Assembly (NCBI RefSeq): GCF_032108445.1
Contig: NZ_CP134876.1
Span: forward strand, 2,356,001-2,420,000
DNA: 64,000 bases
Origin: Micromonospora halotolerans
Lineage (GTDB): Bacteria > Actinomycetota > Actinomycetes > Mycobacteriales > Micromonosporaceae
Direction of reading: 5' to 3'
This document shows, in pieces, positions 50,715 through 59,314 of this stretch. How positions within the stretch are numbered: the first letter of the stretch is position 1; each line of letters starts with the position of its first letter. The notes under the pieces are model-generated. The model ran no database searches, was not told the origin of the DNA, and was given only the letters and a program-made list of their open reading frames with translations. Made by a program: the position numbers and the translations under genes.

Positions 50715-51635
50715 TCAGGAGGGGATCGGGGTGAGGCGGGTGCGGGGGCCGGCGCGGAGGACGCCGGACGGGAGCTTCTTGCCGACCAGGTGTTCGGCCA
50801 GCTCGGCCGCCTCGATCAGGGCGGCCAGGTCGATGCCGGTGTCGATGCCCATGTCGTGCAGCATGTGCACGGCCTCCTCGGTGGCGAGGTTGCCGCTGGC
50901 GCCGGGGGCGTACGGGCAACCGCCGAGGCCGCCCACGCTGGCGTCGAACTCGGTGATGCCGAGCTCCATGGCGGTGAGCATGTTGGCCAGCGCGGTGCCC
51001 CGGGTGTTGTGGAAGTGCAGGAGCACCGGCACGTGGGCGTTGCGGTCCCGTACGGCGGTGACCAGCTCGCGGACCCGGCGGGGCGTACCCATGCCGGTGG
51101 TGTCGCCGAACGCCACCCGGTCGGCGCCGTCCCGGACCACCCGGTCGACGATGCCGGCCACCCGCTTCGGGTCGACGTCACCCTCGTACGGGCAGCCGAA
51201 GCTGGTCGCCACGATCACCTCGGCGGTCGCGCCCGCGCCGTGCAGCAGGTCGATCAGCTCGGCGATGTCGTCGAGCGACTCCTCGGTGGACCGGTTGACG
51301 TTGCGCCGGTTGTGGGTGTCGCTGGCCGAGACCACCACCTCGATCTCGGTGAAGCCGGCGGCGAGGGCGCGCTGCGCGCCCCGGGTGTTCGGCACCAGCG
51401 CCGAGTAGCGCACCCCGTCGGCCTTCGCGGCCCGCTGCCACACCTCGTCGGCGTCGGCCATCTGCGGGATCGCCTTCGGGTGCACGAAGGACACGGCCTC
51501 GATCCGCCGCACGCCGGTGCCCGAGAGGGCATCGAGCAGCCGCACCTTGGCCTCGGTCGGGATCGGCTCTTCGTTCTGGAGCCCGTCCCGCGGCCCGACC
51601 TCCCGGATGGAGACGAACTCCGGCAGTTCCGCCAT
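50715..51635 (-). CDS. hydroxymethylglutaryl-CoA lyase
   Basis: This 306-residue TIM-barrel lyase of the HMGL family splits HMG-CoA into acetyl-CoA and acetoacetate, the last step of leucine breakdown. Key motifs: VGPRDGLQNE with the catalytic Asp and Arg, EAVSFVHPKAIPQMADADEV, GDTTGMGTPRRV, LHFHNTRGTALAN with the metal-binding His pair, and the signature loop GLGGCPYAPGASGN with the catalytic Cys. ATG 51635 has GAGGTGA 9 bp upstream. It lies between the beta subunit and the biotin carboxylase genes, all on the minus strand. Confidence 0.92.
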   Translation of the reverse strand: MAELPEFVSIREVGPRDGLQNEEPIPTEAKVRLLDALSGTGVRRIEAVSFVHPKAIPQMADADEVWQRAAKADGVRYSALVPNTRGAQRALAAGFTEIEVVVSASDTHNRRNVNRSTEESLDDIAELIDLLHGAGATAEVIVATSFGCPYEGDVDPKRVAGIVDRVVRDGADRVAFGDTTGMGTPRRVRELVTAVRDRNAHVPVLLHFHNTRGTALANMLTAMELGITEFDASVGGLGGCPYAPGASGNLATEEAVHMLHDMGIDTGIDLAALIEAAELAEHLVGKKLPSGVLRAGPRTRLTPIPS

Positions 51636-51708
51636 AAGGGGTCACCTCACTGTGACGGTGTTGGGTGATGGGTCCTCCCAGCATCCCACCCACCCCCGGC
51701 CCCCCGGC

Positions 51709-51763
51709 GATCATGAAGTTGGCGGCAGATTCTGCCCGTTTTGTCGCCGCCAGCTTCATGATC
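51709..51763. repeat. REP-like 18-bp inverted repeat
   Basis: GATCATGAAG-T-TGGCGGC (51709-51726) and complement (51746-51763) with one mismatch. Outer bases GTTGATCA(T)GAAG resemble those of 50618-50677, where AAG replaces ATG. Confidence 0.7.
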
Positions 51764-51796
51764 AACCGCGCCGGGGAGGAGCAGGGGCGGGCCGGG

Positions 51797-53134
51797 TCAG
51801 CGCATGCGGGAGACGATGCCGGTGTCGTAGTCGCCGGACAGGAACTCCGGGTTCTCCAGCAGCTCGGCGAAGAAGGGGAGGTTGTTCTTCGGGCCGGCGA
51901 TCTCGAACTGGGCCACCGCGGCCCTCGCCCGCTGCACCGCCTCGTCCCGGGTGGCTCCGCTGACGATCAGCTTGGCCAGCAGGCTGTCGTAGAACGGGGT
52001 GACCGTGTTGCCGGCGACGTAGCCGGAGTCGACGCGTACGCCCTCGCCGGCCGGCTCGTTCCAGGTGCTGATCGCGCCCGGGCCGGGCAGGAAGCGCTTC
52101 GGGTCCTCGGCGTTGATCCGCAGCTCGATGGCGTGCCCGCGCGGGGCGAGCGCGTCCGGGTCGAAGGTCGGGGCCAGGCCGGCGGCCACCCGCAACTGCT
52201 CCTCGACCAGGTCGACGCCGTAGACGTACTCGGTGACCGGGTGCTCGACCTGCAGCCGCGTGTTCATCTCCAGGAAGAAGAACTCACCGGACGCGGGATC
52301 GAGAAGGCACTCGACCGTGCCGGCGTTGCGGTAGCCCACCGCCTCGCCCGCCCGGACCGCCGCCGCCAGGAACCGCTCACGCAGCTCGGGCGACACCGCC
52401 GGGGACGGGGACTCCTCGACCAGCTTCTGGTTGCGCCGCTGCACCGAGCACTCCCGCTCGCCGAGGGCCACCACCCGGCCGTCGGCCAGGCCGAGGATCT
52501 GCACCTCGACGTGGCGCACCCGGGGGAAGTACCGCTCGATCAGCACGGAGCCGTCGCCGAACATCCGCTCGGCGAACGAGCGGACCTTGTCGTACTCGGT
52601 GCGCAGCGCGGCCTCGTCGGTCGCCACGCCCATGCCCATGCCGCCGCCACCGGCCGCGGCCTTGACCATCACCGGGTAGCCGATCTCCGCGGCGGCGGTG
52701 ACCGCCGCGTCCAGGTCGGCCGCCGGCTCGGTGGTGCCCGGCGCGACCGGCACCCCGGCCGCCGCCATCAGGTTCCGCGCGTTGATCTTGTCGCCCATCG
52801 CGGTGATCGCGTCCGCGCCGGGCCCGACCCAGATCAGGCCGCCGGCCTGGACGGTACGGGCGAAGTCCGCGTTCTCGGACAGGAAGCCGTAGCCGGGGTG
52901 GATCGCCTGGGCGCCGGTGTCCTTCGCGGCGGCGAGGATCGCCTCGACGTTGCGGTAGCTGAGCGCGGGATTGGCCGGGCCGACGCAGACCGCCTGGTCG
53001 GCCTCGGTCACGAAGGGCAGGCCGGCGTCGGCCTCCGAGTGCACCGCGATCGCCCGGATCCCGAGCCGCTTCGCGGTGCGGATGATCCGGCGCGCGATCT
53101 CGCCCCGGTTGGCCACCAACAGCGATTCGAACAA
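51797..53134 (-). CDS. biotin carboxylase subunit (acyl-CoA carboxylase alpha) lacking a biotin carrier domain
   Basis: This 445-residue ATP-grasp enzyme carboxylates biotin for the beta subunit. It has LLVANRGEIARRIIRTAKRL, AIHPGYGFLSENADFA, VMVKAAAGGGGMGMGVA (ATP loop), RHVEVQILGL, GERECSVQRRNQKLVEESPS, FFLEMNTRLQVEHPVTE and a C-terminal lid domain ending near SGDYDTGIVSRMR. The family alpha subunits of actinomycetes usually continue with a carrier domain (motif MKM); none follows here. TTG 53134 is chosen because homology begins at LFESLLVANRG and AGAAGGGA precedes it; ATG 53164 would add ten residues. Confidence 0.88.
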   Translation of the reverse strand: MFESLLVANRGEIARRIIRTAKRLGIRAIAVHSEADAGLPFVTEADQAVCVGPANPALSYRNVEAILAAAKDTGAQAIHPGYGFLSENADFARTVQAGGLIWVGPGADAITAMGDKINARNLMAAAGVPVAPGTTEPAADLDAAVTAAAEIGYPVMVKAAAGGGGMGMGVATDEAALRTEYDKVRSFAERMFGDGSVLIERYFPRVRHVEVQILGLADGRVVALGERECSVQRRNQKLVEESPSPAVSPELRERFLAAAVRAGEAVGYRNAGTVECLLDPASGEFFFLEMNTRLQVEHPVTEYVYGVDLVEEQLRVAAGLAPTFDPDALAPRGHAIELRINAEDPKRFLPGPGAISTWNEPAGEGVRVDSGYVAGNTVTPFYDSLLAKLIVSGATRDEAVQRARAAVAQFEIAGPKNNLPFFAELLENPEFLSGDYDTGIVSRMR

Positions 53135-53150
53135 GGAAGGGTCCCTTCTT
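53133..53150. repeat. short palindromic repeat near the carboxylase start
   Basis: AAGGAAGGGTCCCTTCTT; a related copy, AGCAGGGGCCCCTTCTTAAC, lies at 53165-53184. The minus strand reads AAGAAGGG in both, giving two possible ribosome-binding sites. Confidence 0.45.
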
Positions 53151-53202
53151 GACGCCTCTTGCATAGCAGGGGCCCCTTCTTAACACGCGGAGGACGCGCG
53201 CG

Positions 53203-53218
53203 CTTAACGGGCGTTAAG
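53203..53218. promoter_or_regulatory. perfect palindrome, candidate TetR operator
   Basis: CTTAACG-GG-CGTTAAG has 7-bp perfect arms and a 2-bp centre, between the TetR stop and the biotin carboxylase start. A similar site is at 50506-50522. Confidence 0.55.
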
Positions 53219-53230
53219 GCGCGTCGGGTG

Positions 53231-53857
53231 TCAGGCCGGGTCGGTGGGCGCCAGCAGCGCGGCCAGCGTGGCGCCGCGCAGCAGCTCGGCCCGGCGGCGG
53301 CGGTCCACCTCGCCGCCGAGGAACGGGGTGGAGTTCATGAGGCCGAACGCGGCGTGCGCGATCACCCGCGCCTCGCCGTCGGGCAGCCCGGGGTGCAGCG
53401 CCGTCAGCACGGTGACCCACTCCTCGACGTACATCCGCTGGAGGCGGCGGATCCGGCGGCGCGGCTCGTCCGGGAGCCGGTCCAGCTCGTGCAGGTGCAG
53501 GGCGATCACCGCCGGGTTGGCCAGCGCGAAGTCGACGTGGAAGTCGATCAGCGACTCCAGCGTGCCCCGGGGGTCGTCGGGGTGGTTGGCGGCCCGTTCC
53601 CGGCCGCCGGCGAGCAGCCCTTCGCTGACCGGGATCAGCGCGGCGACCAGCATCGCCTCCTTGCCGGCGAAGTGGTGGTAGAGCGCCGGGCCGGTGACAC
53701 CGGCGGCGGCGCCGATGTCGTCCATCGACACACCGTGGTAGCCCCGCGCCGCGAAGAGCCCGACCGCGATCTCCAGGATCTCGTCGCGCCGGGACCGGCG
53801 CCGGCCCGCACCCGTCGCGCCGTTCGCCGCGCCCCGCGCCTGCTGTTCCACCGCCAC
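53231..53857 (-). CDS. TetR-family regulator of the leucine-catabolic cluster (inferred)
   Basis: This 208-residue regulator has an N-terminal TetR helix-turn-helix (about 22-70: RDEILEIAVGLFAARGYHGV, SMDDIGAAAGVTGPALYHHF, AGKEAMLVAAL) and a C-terminal ligand domain with LIDFHVDFALANPAVIALHL and HELDRLPDEPRRRIRRLQ. It lies directly upstream of the carboxylase genes on the same strand. A palindrome is 13 bp after its stop and a related one lies before the beta subunit gene, so it probably represses the cluster in response to an acyl-CoA intermediate. The ligand is not known. Confidence 0.88.
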   Translation of the reverse strand: MAVEQQARGAANGATGAGRRRSRRDEILEIAVGLFAARGYHGVSMDDIGAAAGVTGPALYHHFAGKEAMLVAALIPVSEGLLAGGRERAANHPDDPRGTLESLIDFHVDFALANPAVIALHLHELDRLPDEPRRRIRRLQRMYVEEWVTVLTALHPGLPDGEARVIAHAAFGLMNSTPFLGGEVDRRRRAELLRGATLAALLAPTDPA

Positions 53858-53969
53858 CGGACCAGCCTAGACCGCGCGCCCGAGCTGGTGGAGTCTCGGT
53901 TACCCGTCGGTTGCCCCACACCCCCGCCACTTGACCCTCGACCCGGTTCAGGCCGCAGGGTCCGTCGGC

Positions 53970-55163
53970 ATGACCGCCACCGTGCTCGGCCGGGACTACC
54001 GGCTGCTCTGGTCCGCCGCCGTCTCGTCCCGGTTCGGCGACGCCCTGCGTACGCCGGCCCTGGCCCTGCTGGCCGCCGCGCTCACCCGCGACCCCCGGGC
54101 GATCGCCGCGGTGACCGTGGCCGGACAGCTCCCACCGCTGCTGTTCGGGCTGCTCGGCGGCGCGTACGCCGACCGGTGGGACCGGCGTCGCACCATGGCG
54201 GCGGTGGACGGGGCCCGGGCCGTGGTGGTGGCCGCGCTGGCCGGGCTGGTCGCCTCCGGCCGGGCCGGGGTCGCCGCGCTGGCCGCCGCCGCGTTCCTGC
54301 TCGCCACCCTGGGCACGCTCTTCGACGCGTCCGCCTTCGCGCTGCTGCCGTCGCTCGTGTCGCCGGCCGCGCTGCCCACCGCCAACGGCCGGCTCCAGGC
54401 CGGCACGGCCGTGGCCGGTGGGCTCCTCGGCGCCCCGCTGGCCGGCGTCCTCTTCGCCCTGGCCGCGGCACTCCCCTTCGCCGTGGACGCGCTCACCTTC
54501 GCCCTCGCGGCCGCTCTCGCCCTCGCCCTCCGCCCGCTGCCAGCGGCGCCGCCCCGCCCGCCGGGGCCGGGGGTGTGGCGGGAGGCGTGGGCCGGGGTGC
54601 GGTGGGTGCGCCGGGACCGGGTGCTGTGGGGAGTCACCCTCGCCGCGGCGGGGTCGAACCTGGCGATCAGCGGGTTGATGGCCGTGCTGGTGCTCTACGC
54701 GCTCGGGGCGCTGCGGGTGCCGGCGCAGGCGTACGGGCTGTTCGCGGCAGGGGTGGTGGTCGGTGGGCTGCTCGGGGCACTGGTCGCCGGACGGATTGCG
54801 ACCCGGTTCGGCACCCTTCCCGCGCTGCGCGGGGTGCTGCTCGGGCAGACCGTGGCGCTGGCCGCGTTCGCCCTGGCCCGCGGCCCGCTGGCCGGGGGCG
54901 TGGTGCTGGCCGTGTTCGCCGCCGGCACGACGATCTGGAACAGCCTGTGGTCCGCGTACGGGCAGGGGCACGTGCCGGCGGAACTGCTCGGGCGGGTCGG
55001 CGCGGCGCAGCGGGTGATCGGGCTGGCCGCCGCACCGCTCGGGGCGGCGCTGGCCGGGTTGGCCGGCGAGGCGTACGGGGTGGGCTGGGTGGTCGGCGCG
55101 GCGGCGGGGGTGTTCGCACTGGTCACCGCCGGCGCGTGGGGAACGTTGCGCGGGGCCGCCTGA
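53970..55163 (+). CDS. major facilitator superfamily exporter
   Basis: This 397-residue permease has 12 predicted helices, starting RDYRLLWSAAVSSRFGDALR. It has the loop 2-3 motif GGAYADRWDRRRTMAAVDGA (DRWDRRR), RLQAGTAVAGGLLGAPLAGV in helix 5, and a second repeat with GRIATRFGTLPALRG. This is the enterobactin/multidrug exporter-like class (MFS_3) rather than sugar importers. Substrate unknown. ATG 53970 begins homology; no strong ribosome-binding site is seen. It is convergent with the FAD monooxygenase gene, 6 bp apart. Confidence 0.9.
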   Translation: MTATVLGRDYRLLWSAAVSSRFGDALRTPALALLAAALTRDPRAIAAVTVAGQLPPLLFGLLGGAYADRWDRRRTMAAVDGARAVVVAALAGLVASGRAGVAALAAAAFLLATLGTLFDASAFALLPSLVSPAALPTANGRLQAGTAVAGGLLGAPLAGVLFALAAALPFAVDALTFALAAALALALRPLPAAPPRPPGPGVWREAWAGVRWVRRDRVLWGVTLAAAGSNLAISGLMAVLVLYALGALRVPAQAYGLFAAGVVVGGLLGALVAGRIATRFGTLPALRGVLLGQTVALAAFALARGPLAGGVVLAVFAAGTTIWNSLWSAYGQGHVPAELLGRVGAAQRVIGLAAAPLGAALAGLAGEAYGVGWVVGAAAGVFALVTAGAWGTLRGAA

Positions 55164-55169
55164 TCCGGG

Positions 55170-56324
55170 TCAGCGGCCGTCCGGCTCGAACCCGGCCAGC
55201 CGCACGGCGAGCCGCCGCCGGGCCGGGGGCAGCCCGGAGGCGACCCGGAGCACCAGGTCGCGCAGCGGGCGGGCGGCCGGCGGGACGGCGGCGAGCCGGG
55301 TGAGCCCGGCGGCGAAGCCGAGCACCTCCTCGGCGAGCGGGCGGCGGGCGGTGGCGTACCCGTCGAGGAGCGTGTCGGGACCCCCGGTGAGCACCGCGGC
55401 GAGGGTGTCGCCGAGGGCGACCGCGTCGCGGAGGCCGAGGTTCATGCCCTGCCCGCCGGCCGGGCTGTGCACGTGCGCCGCGTCCCCGGCGAGCAGCACC
55501 GGGCCGGACCGGTAGCTGCTCGCGATCCGGTGGTGGATCCGGAACCGGGAACTCCAGCGCACGTCGGTGACCCGGTCCGGGCGCCGGGCCGGTCCCCGCT
55601 CGTCGAGCAGCGCCTGGAAGTGCCGCGCCTCCGGCTCGCGCGGCGCGTCGTCCACCGCGGCGACCAGCCGGACCAGCCCGCCGGGCAGCGGCGCCCAGAC
55701 CAGTGGGCCCCGCCGAGCCAGGAAGAGGTTGACCTGGTCGCGGGGCAGCGCGCTGTCCACCCGGACGTCCGCGAGCAGGAACGACTCGCCGGGGTCGGCC
55801 GGCCCGCCGAAGTCGATGCCGGCCAGCTCGCGGACCGGGCTGCGCATGCCGTCGGCGCCGACGACCCACCGGGCCCGGAGCGTCTCGCCGCCCGCGAACG
55901 TCGCGGTGGCGCCGGCACCGTCGAGGTCGAGGCCGGTCAGCTCGTACGGCCGGAGCACCCGGCCGCCGAGCGCGGTGAGCCGGTCGGCGAGCACCGCCTC
56001 GGTCTCGGCCTGGGAGACCAGCAGCGCGTACGGGTAGCGGGACGGCAACCGGTCGAAGGGGACGGTGAGCAGCACCCGGTCGCGGTCGCGGACGGTGAAC
56101 CGGGTCGACGGCAGCCCCCGGGCGGCCAGCGGTGCGGCGGCGCCGATCCGGTCCAGCACCTCCAGGGTGCCGGCGTGCACGACGGCCGCCCGCGAGGTGA
56201 CCGGCGGGGTGGGCAACCGGTCCACCACGGTCGCGGTCACGCCGTGCCCGGCCAGGGTGACGGCGGCGGCCAGGCCGGTCGGGCCGGCCCCCACCACGAG
56301 GACGTCGGTGCGCTCGGGCAGCAT
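55170..56324 (-). CDS. FAD-dependent aromatic monooxygenase (PheA/TetX/rifampicin monooxygenase-like)
   Basis: This 384-residue class A flavoprotein hydroxylase starts TDVLVVGAGPTGLAAAVTLA (FAD Gly motif). It has VVGADGMRSPVRELAGI, the DG motif, and GPVLLAGDAAHVHSPAGGQG with MNLGLRDAVALGDTLAAV, the GD motif. Length is shorter than the 480-540 typical of members with a thioredoxin-like C-terminal domain, which is missing. The substrate may be a drug or aromatic compound. ATG 56324 has GGAGG 8 bp upstream. It is divergent from a TetR gene with repeated operators between them, so expression is probably induced by its substrate. Confidence 0.88.
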   Translation of the reverse strand: MLPERTDVLVVGAGPTGLAAAVTLAGHGVTATVVDRLPTPPVTSRAAVVHAGTLEVLDRIGAAAPLAARGLPSTRFTVRDRDRVLLTVPFDRLPSRYPYALLVSQAETEAVLADRLTALGGRVLRPYELTGLDLDGAGATATFAGGETLRARWVVGADGMRSPVRELAGIDFGGPADPGESFLLADVRVDSALPRDQVNLFLARRGPLVWAPLPGGLVRLVAAVDDAPREPEARHFQALLDERGPARRPDRVTDVRWSSRFRIHHRIASSYRSGPVLLAGDAAHVHSPAGGQGMNLGLRDAVALGDTLAAVLTGGPDTLLDGYATARRPLAEEVLGFAAGLTRLAAVPPAARPLRDLVLRVASGLPPARRRLAVRLAGFEPDGR

Positions 56325-56342
56325 GGCCCACCTCCAGGCTCG

Positions 56343-56411
56343 CCAACAACTGTTTGCCAACACTTGTTGACAACGGTAGGCGCGTCCCGGTTTCGGTGTC
56401 AACGCTTGTTG
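56343..56411. promoter_or_regulatory. TetR operator cluster between the monooxygenase and its regulator
   Basis: Palindromes share the form CAACA-NN-TGTTG: CAACAACTGTTTG near 56344-56356, CAACACTTGTTG (perfect) at 56358-56369, and CAACGCTTGTTG at 56400-56411. A weaker CTACAGTTGTGG follows at 56414-56425 and includes the TACAGT -10 of the TetR gene. Repressor binding would block both promoters. Confidence 0.65.
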
Positions 56412-56427
56412 GCCTACAGTTGTGGGC

Positions 56428-57000
56428 ATGACCGACACGGCACCCCGCGCCCGGCGCTCGGACGCCACCCGGGCGGCCATCCTGCGCGCGGCCCGCGAAC
56501 GCTTCGCCGCCGACGGCTACGAGCGGGCCACCATCCGGGCCATCGCCGCCGATGCGCGCATCGACCCGTCGATGGTCATGCGCTACTACGGCAGCAAGGA
56601 AGGGCTGTTCGCCGCGGCGGCCGAGTTCGACCTGCGCCTGCCGGACCTGGCCGCCGTGCCACCCGACCGGCTCGGCGAGACGCTGGTCCGGCACTTCCTC
56701 GGCCGCTGGGAGGGGGACGAGACCCTCGCGGCGCTGCTCCGCGCCGCCAGCACCAACCCGGGCGCGGCCGAGCGGATGCGCCTGGTCTTCGCCGACCAGC
56801 TCGCCGCGGCCGTGGCCGGCTTCGGCACCGACCCGGCGACCACCGGCCGCCGGGCCGGCCTGGTGGCCAGCCAGATCCTCGGGCTGGCCTTCACCCGGTA
56901 CATCGTCCGGCTGCCGCCGGTGGTGGAGATGGCGCCGGAGGACGTGGTCGCCTGGGTCGCCCCGACCCTCCAGCGCTACCTGACCGGTCGACCGGCCTAG
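56428..57000 (+). CDS. TetR-family regulator (of the divergent monooxygenase)
   Basis: This 190-residue regulator has the TetR DNA-binding domain [59 protein letters not shown] and a C-terminal TetR_C domain ([40 protein letters not shown]). ATG 56428 is 7 bp from a TACAGT -10 element, so its message is probably leaderless; an upstream in-frame GTG at 56422 is an alternative. It probably autoregulates through the operator cluster. The 3' end overlaps the convergent rhodanese gene by 4 bp. Confidence 0.9.
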   Translation: MTDTAPRARRSDATRAAILRAARERFAADGYERATIRAIAADARIDPSMVMRYYGSKEGLFAAAAEFDLRLPDLAAVPPDRLGETLVRHFLGRWEGDETLAALLRAASTNPGAAERMRLVFADQLAAAVAGFGTDPATTGRRAGLVASQILGLAFTRYIVRLPPVVEMAPEDVVAWVAPTLQRYLTGRPA

Positions 57001-57899
57001 CCGGCGAAGCTGCCCGGCTCCTCGCCCCGCACGACGGGGGCCCGGACCAGGTTGCCCCACTCGGTCCACGAGCCGTCGTAGTTGCGGACCCGCGGGAACC
57101 CGAGCAGGTGGTGCAGCACGAACCAGGTGTGGCTGGACCGCTCACCGATCCGGCAGTAGGCCACCACGTCGTCCGACGGGCTCAGCCCGAGCTGGTCGAC
57201 GTAGATGGCGCGCAGCTCGTCCACCGGCTTGAAGGTGCCGTCCTCGTTCGCGGCGGCCTTCCACGGCTTGCTCACCGCGCCCGGGATGTGCCCGCCGCGC
57301 AGCGCGCCCTCCTGCGGGTAGGCCGCCATGTGCAGCATCTCGCCGGTGTACTCACCCGGCGACCGCACGTCGACCAGCGGCCGGCCGGCGGTCACGTGCG
57401 CCATCACCTCGTCGCGGAACGCCCGGATCGGCGCGTCGTCGCGCTCCGGCACCGGGTAGTCGGCGCGCGGCCGGTTCACCGTGTCCTTCGACATCTCGCG
57501 GCCCTCGGCCACCCACTTCATCCGGCCACCGTCGAGCAGCCGGACGTCGGCGTGACCGAAGAGCCCGAACACCCAGAGGGCGTACGCGGCCCACCAGTTG
57601 AAGTTGTCGCCGTAGAAGACCACCGTGTCGTCGCGGCCGATGCCCTTGGCGGCGCACAGCTCGGCGAAGCTCTTGGCGTCGAGGTAGTCCCGGGTCACCT
57701 GGTCGTTCAGCTCGGTGTGCCAGTCGACCTTCACGGCGCCGGGAATGTGGCCGGTGTCGTAGAGGAGCACGTCCTCGTCGGACTCGACCACCACGAGACC
57801 CTCGTCGCCCAGGTGCTCGGCCAGCCACTCCGTGGTGACCAGACGCTGGGGGTCGGCGTAGGACTGGAGGTGGGGATTCGGATCGCTCGGCACAGGCAT
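56997..57899 (-). CDS. thiosulfate/3-mercaptopyruvate sulfurtransferase (double rhodanese)
   Basis: This 300-residue sulfurtransferase has two rhodanese domains: an inactive N-terminal one (about 20-140, [35 protein letters not shown]) and a C-terminal one (about 165-285, [20 protein letters not shown]). The catalytic Cys is in [15 protein letters not shown]. It moves sulfur to cyanide or thiols and resembles mycobacterial CysA2/SseA enzymes. ATG 57899 starts the homology. It is read towards the TetR gene; the two stops overlap. Confidence 0.92.
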   Translation of the reverse strand: MPVPSDPNPHLQSYADPQRLVTTEWLAEHLGDEGLVVVESDEDVLLYDTGHIPGAVKVDWHTELNDQVTRDYLDAKSFAELCAAKGIGRDDTVVFYGDNFNWWAAYALWVFGLFGHADVRLLDGGRMKWVAEGREMSKDTVNRPRADYPVPERDDAPIRAFRDEVMAHVTAGRPLVDVRSPGEYTGEMLHMAAYPQEGALRGGHIPGAVSKPWKAAANEDGTFKPVDELRAIYVDQLGLSPSDDVVAYCRIGERSSHTWFVLHHLLGFPRVRNYDGSWTEWGNLVRAPVVRGEEPGSFAG

Positions 57900-57966
57900 G
57901 GTCCCCAAAGTACGCCGGATCACGGCACCGCGACCGGCCATCGGCGTGTGGTGGGGCGAACACCGG

Positions 57967-58413
57967 TCAGGCGCGGCGGTGCACCAACCGTCCGGCGACC
58001 ACCGTGGCCAGGCAGGAGCCGTCGGCGGCGAACACCGCCAGGTCGGCCCGGCCGCCGACCACGAGCGCCGGAGGCCGGGCGGCGGCCAGCACCGCCACCT
58101 CGTTGCGCGCGGCGGCGGCCCGCAGCGCCGGGTCGGTGACGTGCTCGGCGAGCACCGCGGCAGCGCCGAGCCGAAACAGGGCGTGCACCCGTTCGCGTGG
58201 GCTCGGCGCGGGCGGCAGGGGCCCGTCGTGCACCAGCGCCGGCCCGAGGGCACCGGCCCAGCGCCGCACCCGCACCTCCGGGTACGCCCCGGTCAGCTCG
58301 TCCACCGGCGCGACCGCCTCGATCCGGTCGCCGCTCACCAGCACGGCGTGTCCCGGCCGGGGCTCGTCGTCGAGGGTGAGCCGCAGCAGGGACGCGGCGT
58401 GCAGGGTCCGCAC
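57967..58413 (-). CDS. amidohydrolase-like protein reduced to its composite domain
   Basis: This 148-residue protein begins [20 protein letters not shown] and has [37 protein letters not shown], a helical middle ([20 protein letters not shown]) and a closing [20 protein letters not shown] followed by AGRLVHRR. These are the N- and C-terminal beta strands that flank the TIM barrel of imidazolonepropionase-type amidohydrolases. The barrel with its HxH metal site is absent and replaced by a short helical insert. It is probably not a hydrolase. It lies 4 bp upstream of no obvious partner; the next gene, an SGNH hydrolase, ends 3 bp before it on the same strand. Confidence 0.7.
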   Translation of the reverse strand: MRTLHAASLLRLTLDDEPRPGHAVLVSGDRIEAVAPVDELTGAYPEVRVRRWAGALGPALVHDGPLPPAPSPRERVHALFRLGAAAVLAEHVTDPALRAAAARNEVAVLAAARPPALVVGGRADLAVFAADGSCLATVVAGRLVHRRA

Positions 58414-58416
58414 CGG

Positions 58417-59187
58417 TCAGTCGAGGGTGATCGGCCCGAGCACCGGCCGCTTGGCGGTGATCAGGTCGCCGGAGGAGCGGCCGGTCAACCGCCGCTTGAT
58501 CCAGGGGGCCAGGTGCTGGCCGGCCCAGCGCAGGTCGGCGGCCCGGGCGGCCAGCCACGGGGTGGGCGCCGGGTGCGGCGGCACCATGAGCCACTCCTCG
58601 TCGCAGCCCACGCCGAGCGCGCTGAGCACCTGCCCGGCCACCCGCCGGTGCCCGGCCGCCGACAGGTGCAGCCGGTCGGTGCTCCAGAGCATCGGGTTGA
58701 GGTAGGTGTCGTCCGCGTACAGGTCGACCAGGATGGCGCCGTGCCGCTCGGCGACCTCGCCGACCACCCGGTTGAGCAGGGCCACCCGGGGTGCCACCAG
58801 CCGCTGCCCGGGCAGCCGGGCCATCACGTCGGCGAACCGGAACAGCACCACGTCGGCGCCCCCGGCGCGCAGCTGGCCGATCACCGCGTCGAAGCGCGGC
58901 ACGAAGGCGTCCGGATCGAAGGTACGGCGCAGCACGTCGTTTCCGCCGGCCGCGAAACTGATCAGGTCGGGTTTCATGGCCAGGGCGGCCGGCACCTGCT
59001 CGGCCACGATGTTCGGGAACAGCCGGCCCCGGATGGCCAGGTTGGCGTAACCGAAGTCGGGGCCGGCCTCGGCGGCGAGCCGGGTGGCGACCAGGTCGGC
59101 CCAGCCGCGGTAGGTGCCGTCCGGATACGCGTCGTCCATACCCTCGGTGAAGCTGTCGCCCACCGCCACGAAGCTGCGCCAGCGCAC
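58417..59187 (-). CDS. SGNH/GDSL-type esterase
   Basis: This 256-residue hydrolase has the SGNH blocks: FVAVGDSFTEGMDDAYPDGT with the catalytic Ser in block I, YANLAIRGR (Gly block II), SFAAGGNDVLRR (Asn block III) and DRLHLSAAGHRRVAGQVL with the DxxH of block V. No signal peptide is visible, so a cytoplasmic lipase or esterase is likely. ATG 59187 is the start. Its downstream neighbour begins 4 bp after its stop on the same strand. Confidence 0.9.
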   Translation of the reverse strand: MRWRSFVAVGDSFTEGMDDAYPDGTYRGWADLVATRLAAEAGPDFGYANLAIRGRLFPNIVAEQVPAALAMKPDLISFAAGGNDVLRRTFDPDAFVPRFDAVIGQLRAGGADVVLFRFADVMARLPGQRLVAPRVALLNRVVGEVAERHGAILVDLYADDTYLNPMLWSTDRLHLSAAGHRRVAGQVLSALGVGCDEEWLMVPPHPAPTPWLAARAADLRWAGQHLAPWIKRRLTGRSSGDLITAKRPVLGPITLD

Positions 59188-59314
59188 TGCGCCTCCCTCT
59201 GACTGACCCGGCAGAGCTGCGTCGGCCAGTCTCGCACCGACCGGGCTCCGCCCGCCCGACCCCCGGGCGCGACGTGGCGGAGGTCATCGACGGCCAGGCG
59301 TGAGCAGAGTCATC

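Noticed and set aside
51641..51656. GTCAC-N6-GTGAC palindrome just before the HMG-CoA lyase gene, Crp-like
   Set aside because: It coincides with the ribosome-binding site GAGGTGA and lacks the TGTGA core; probably chance.
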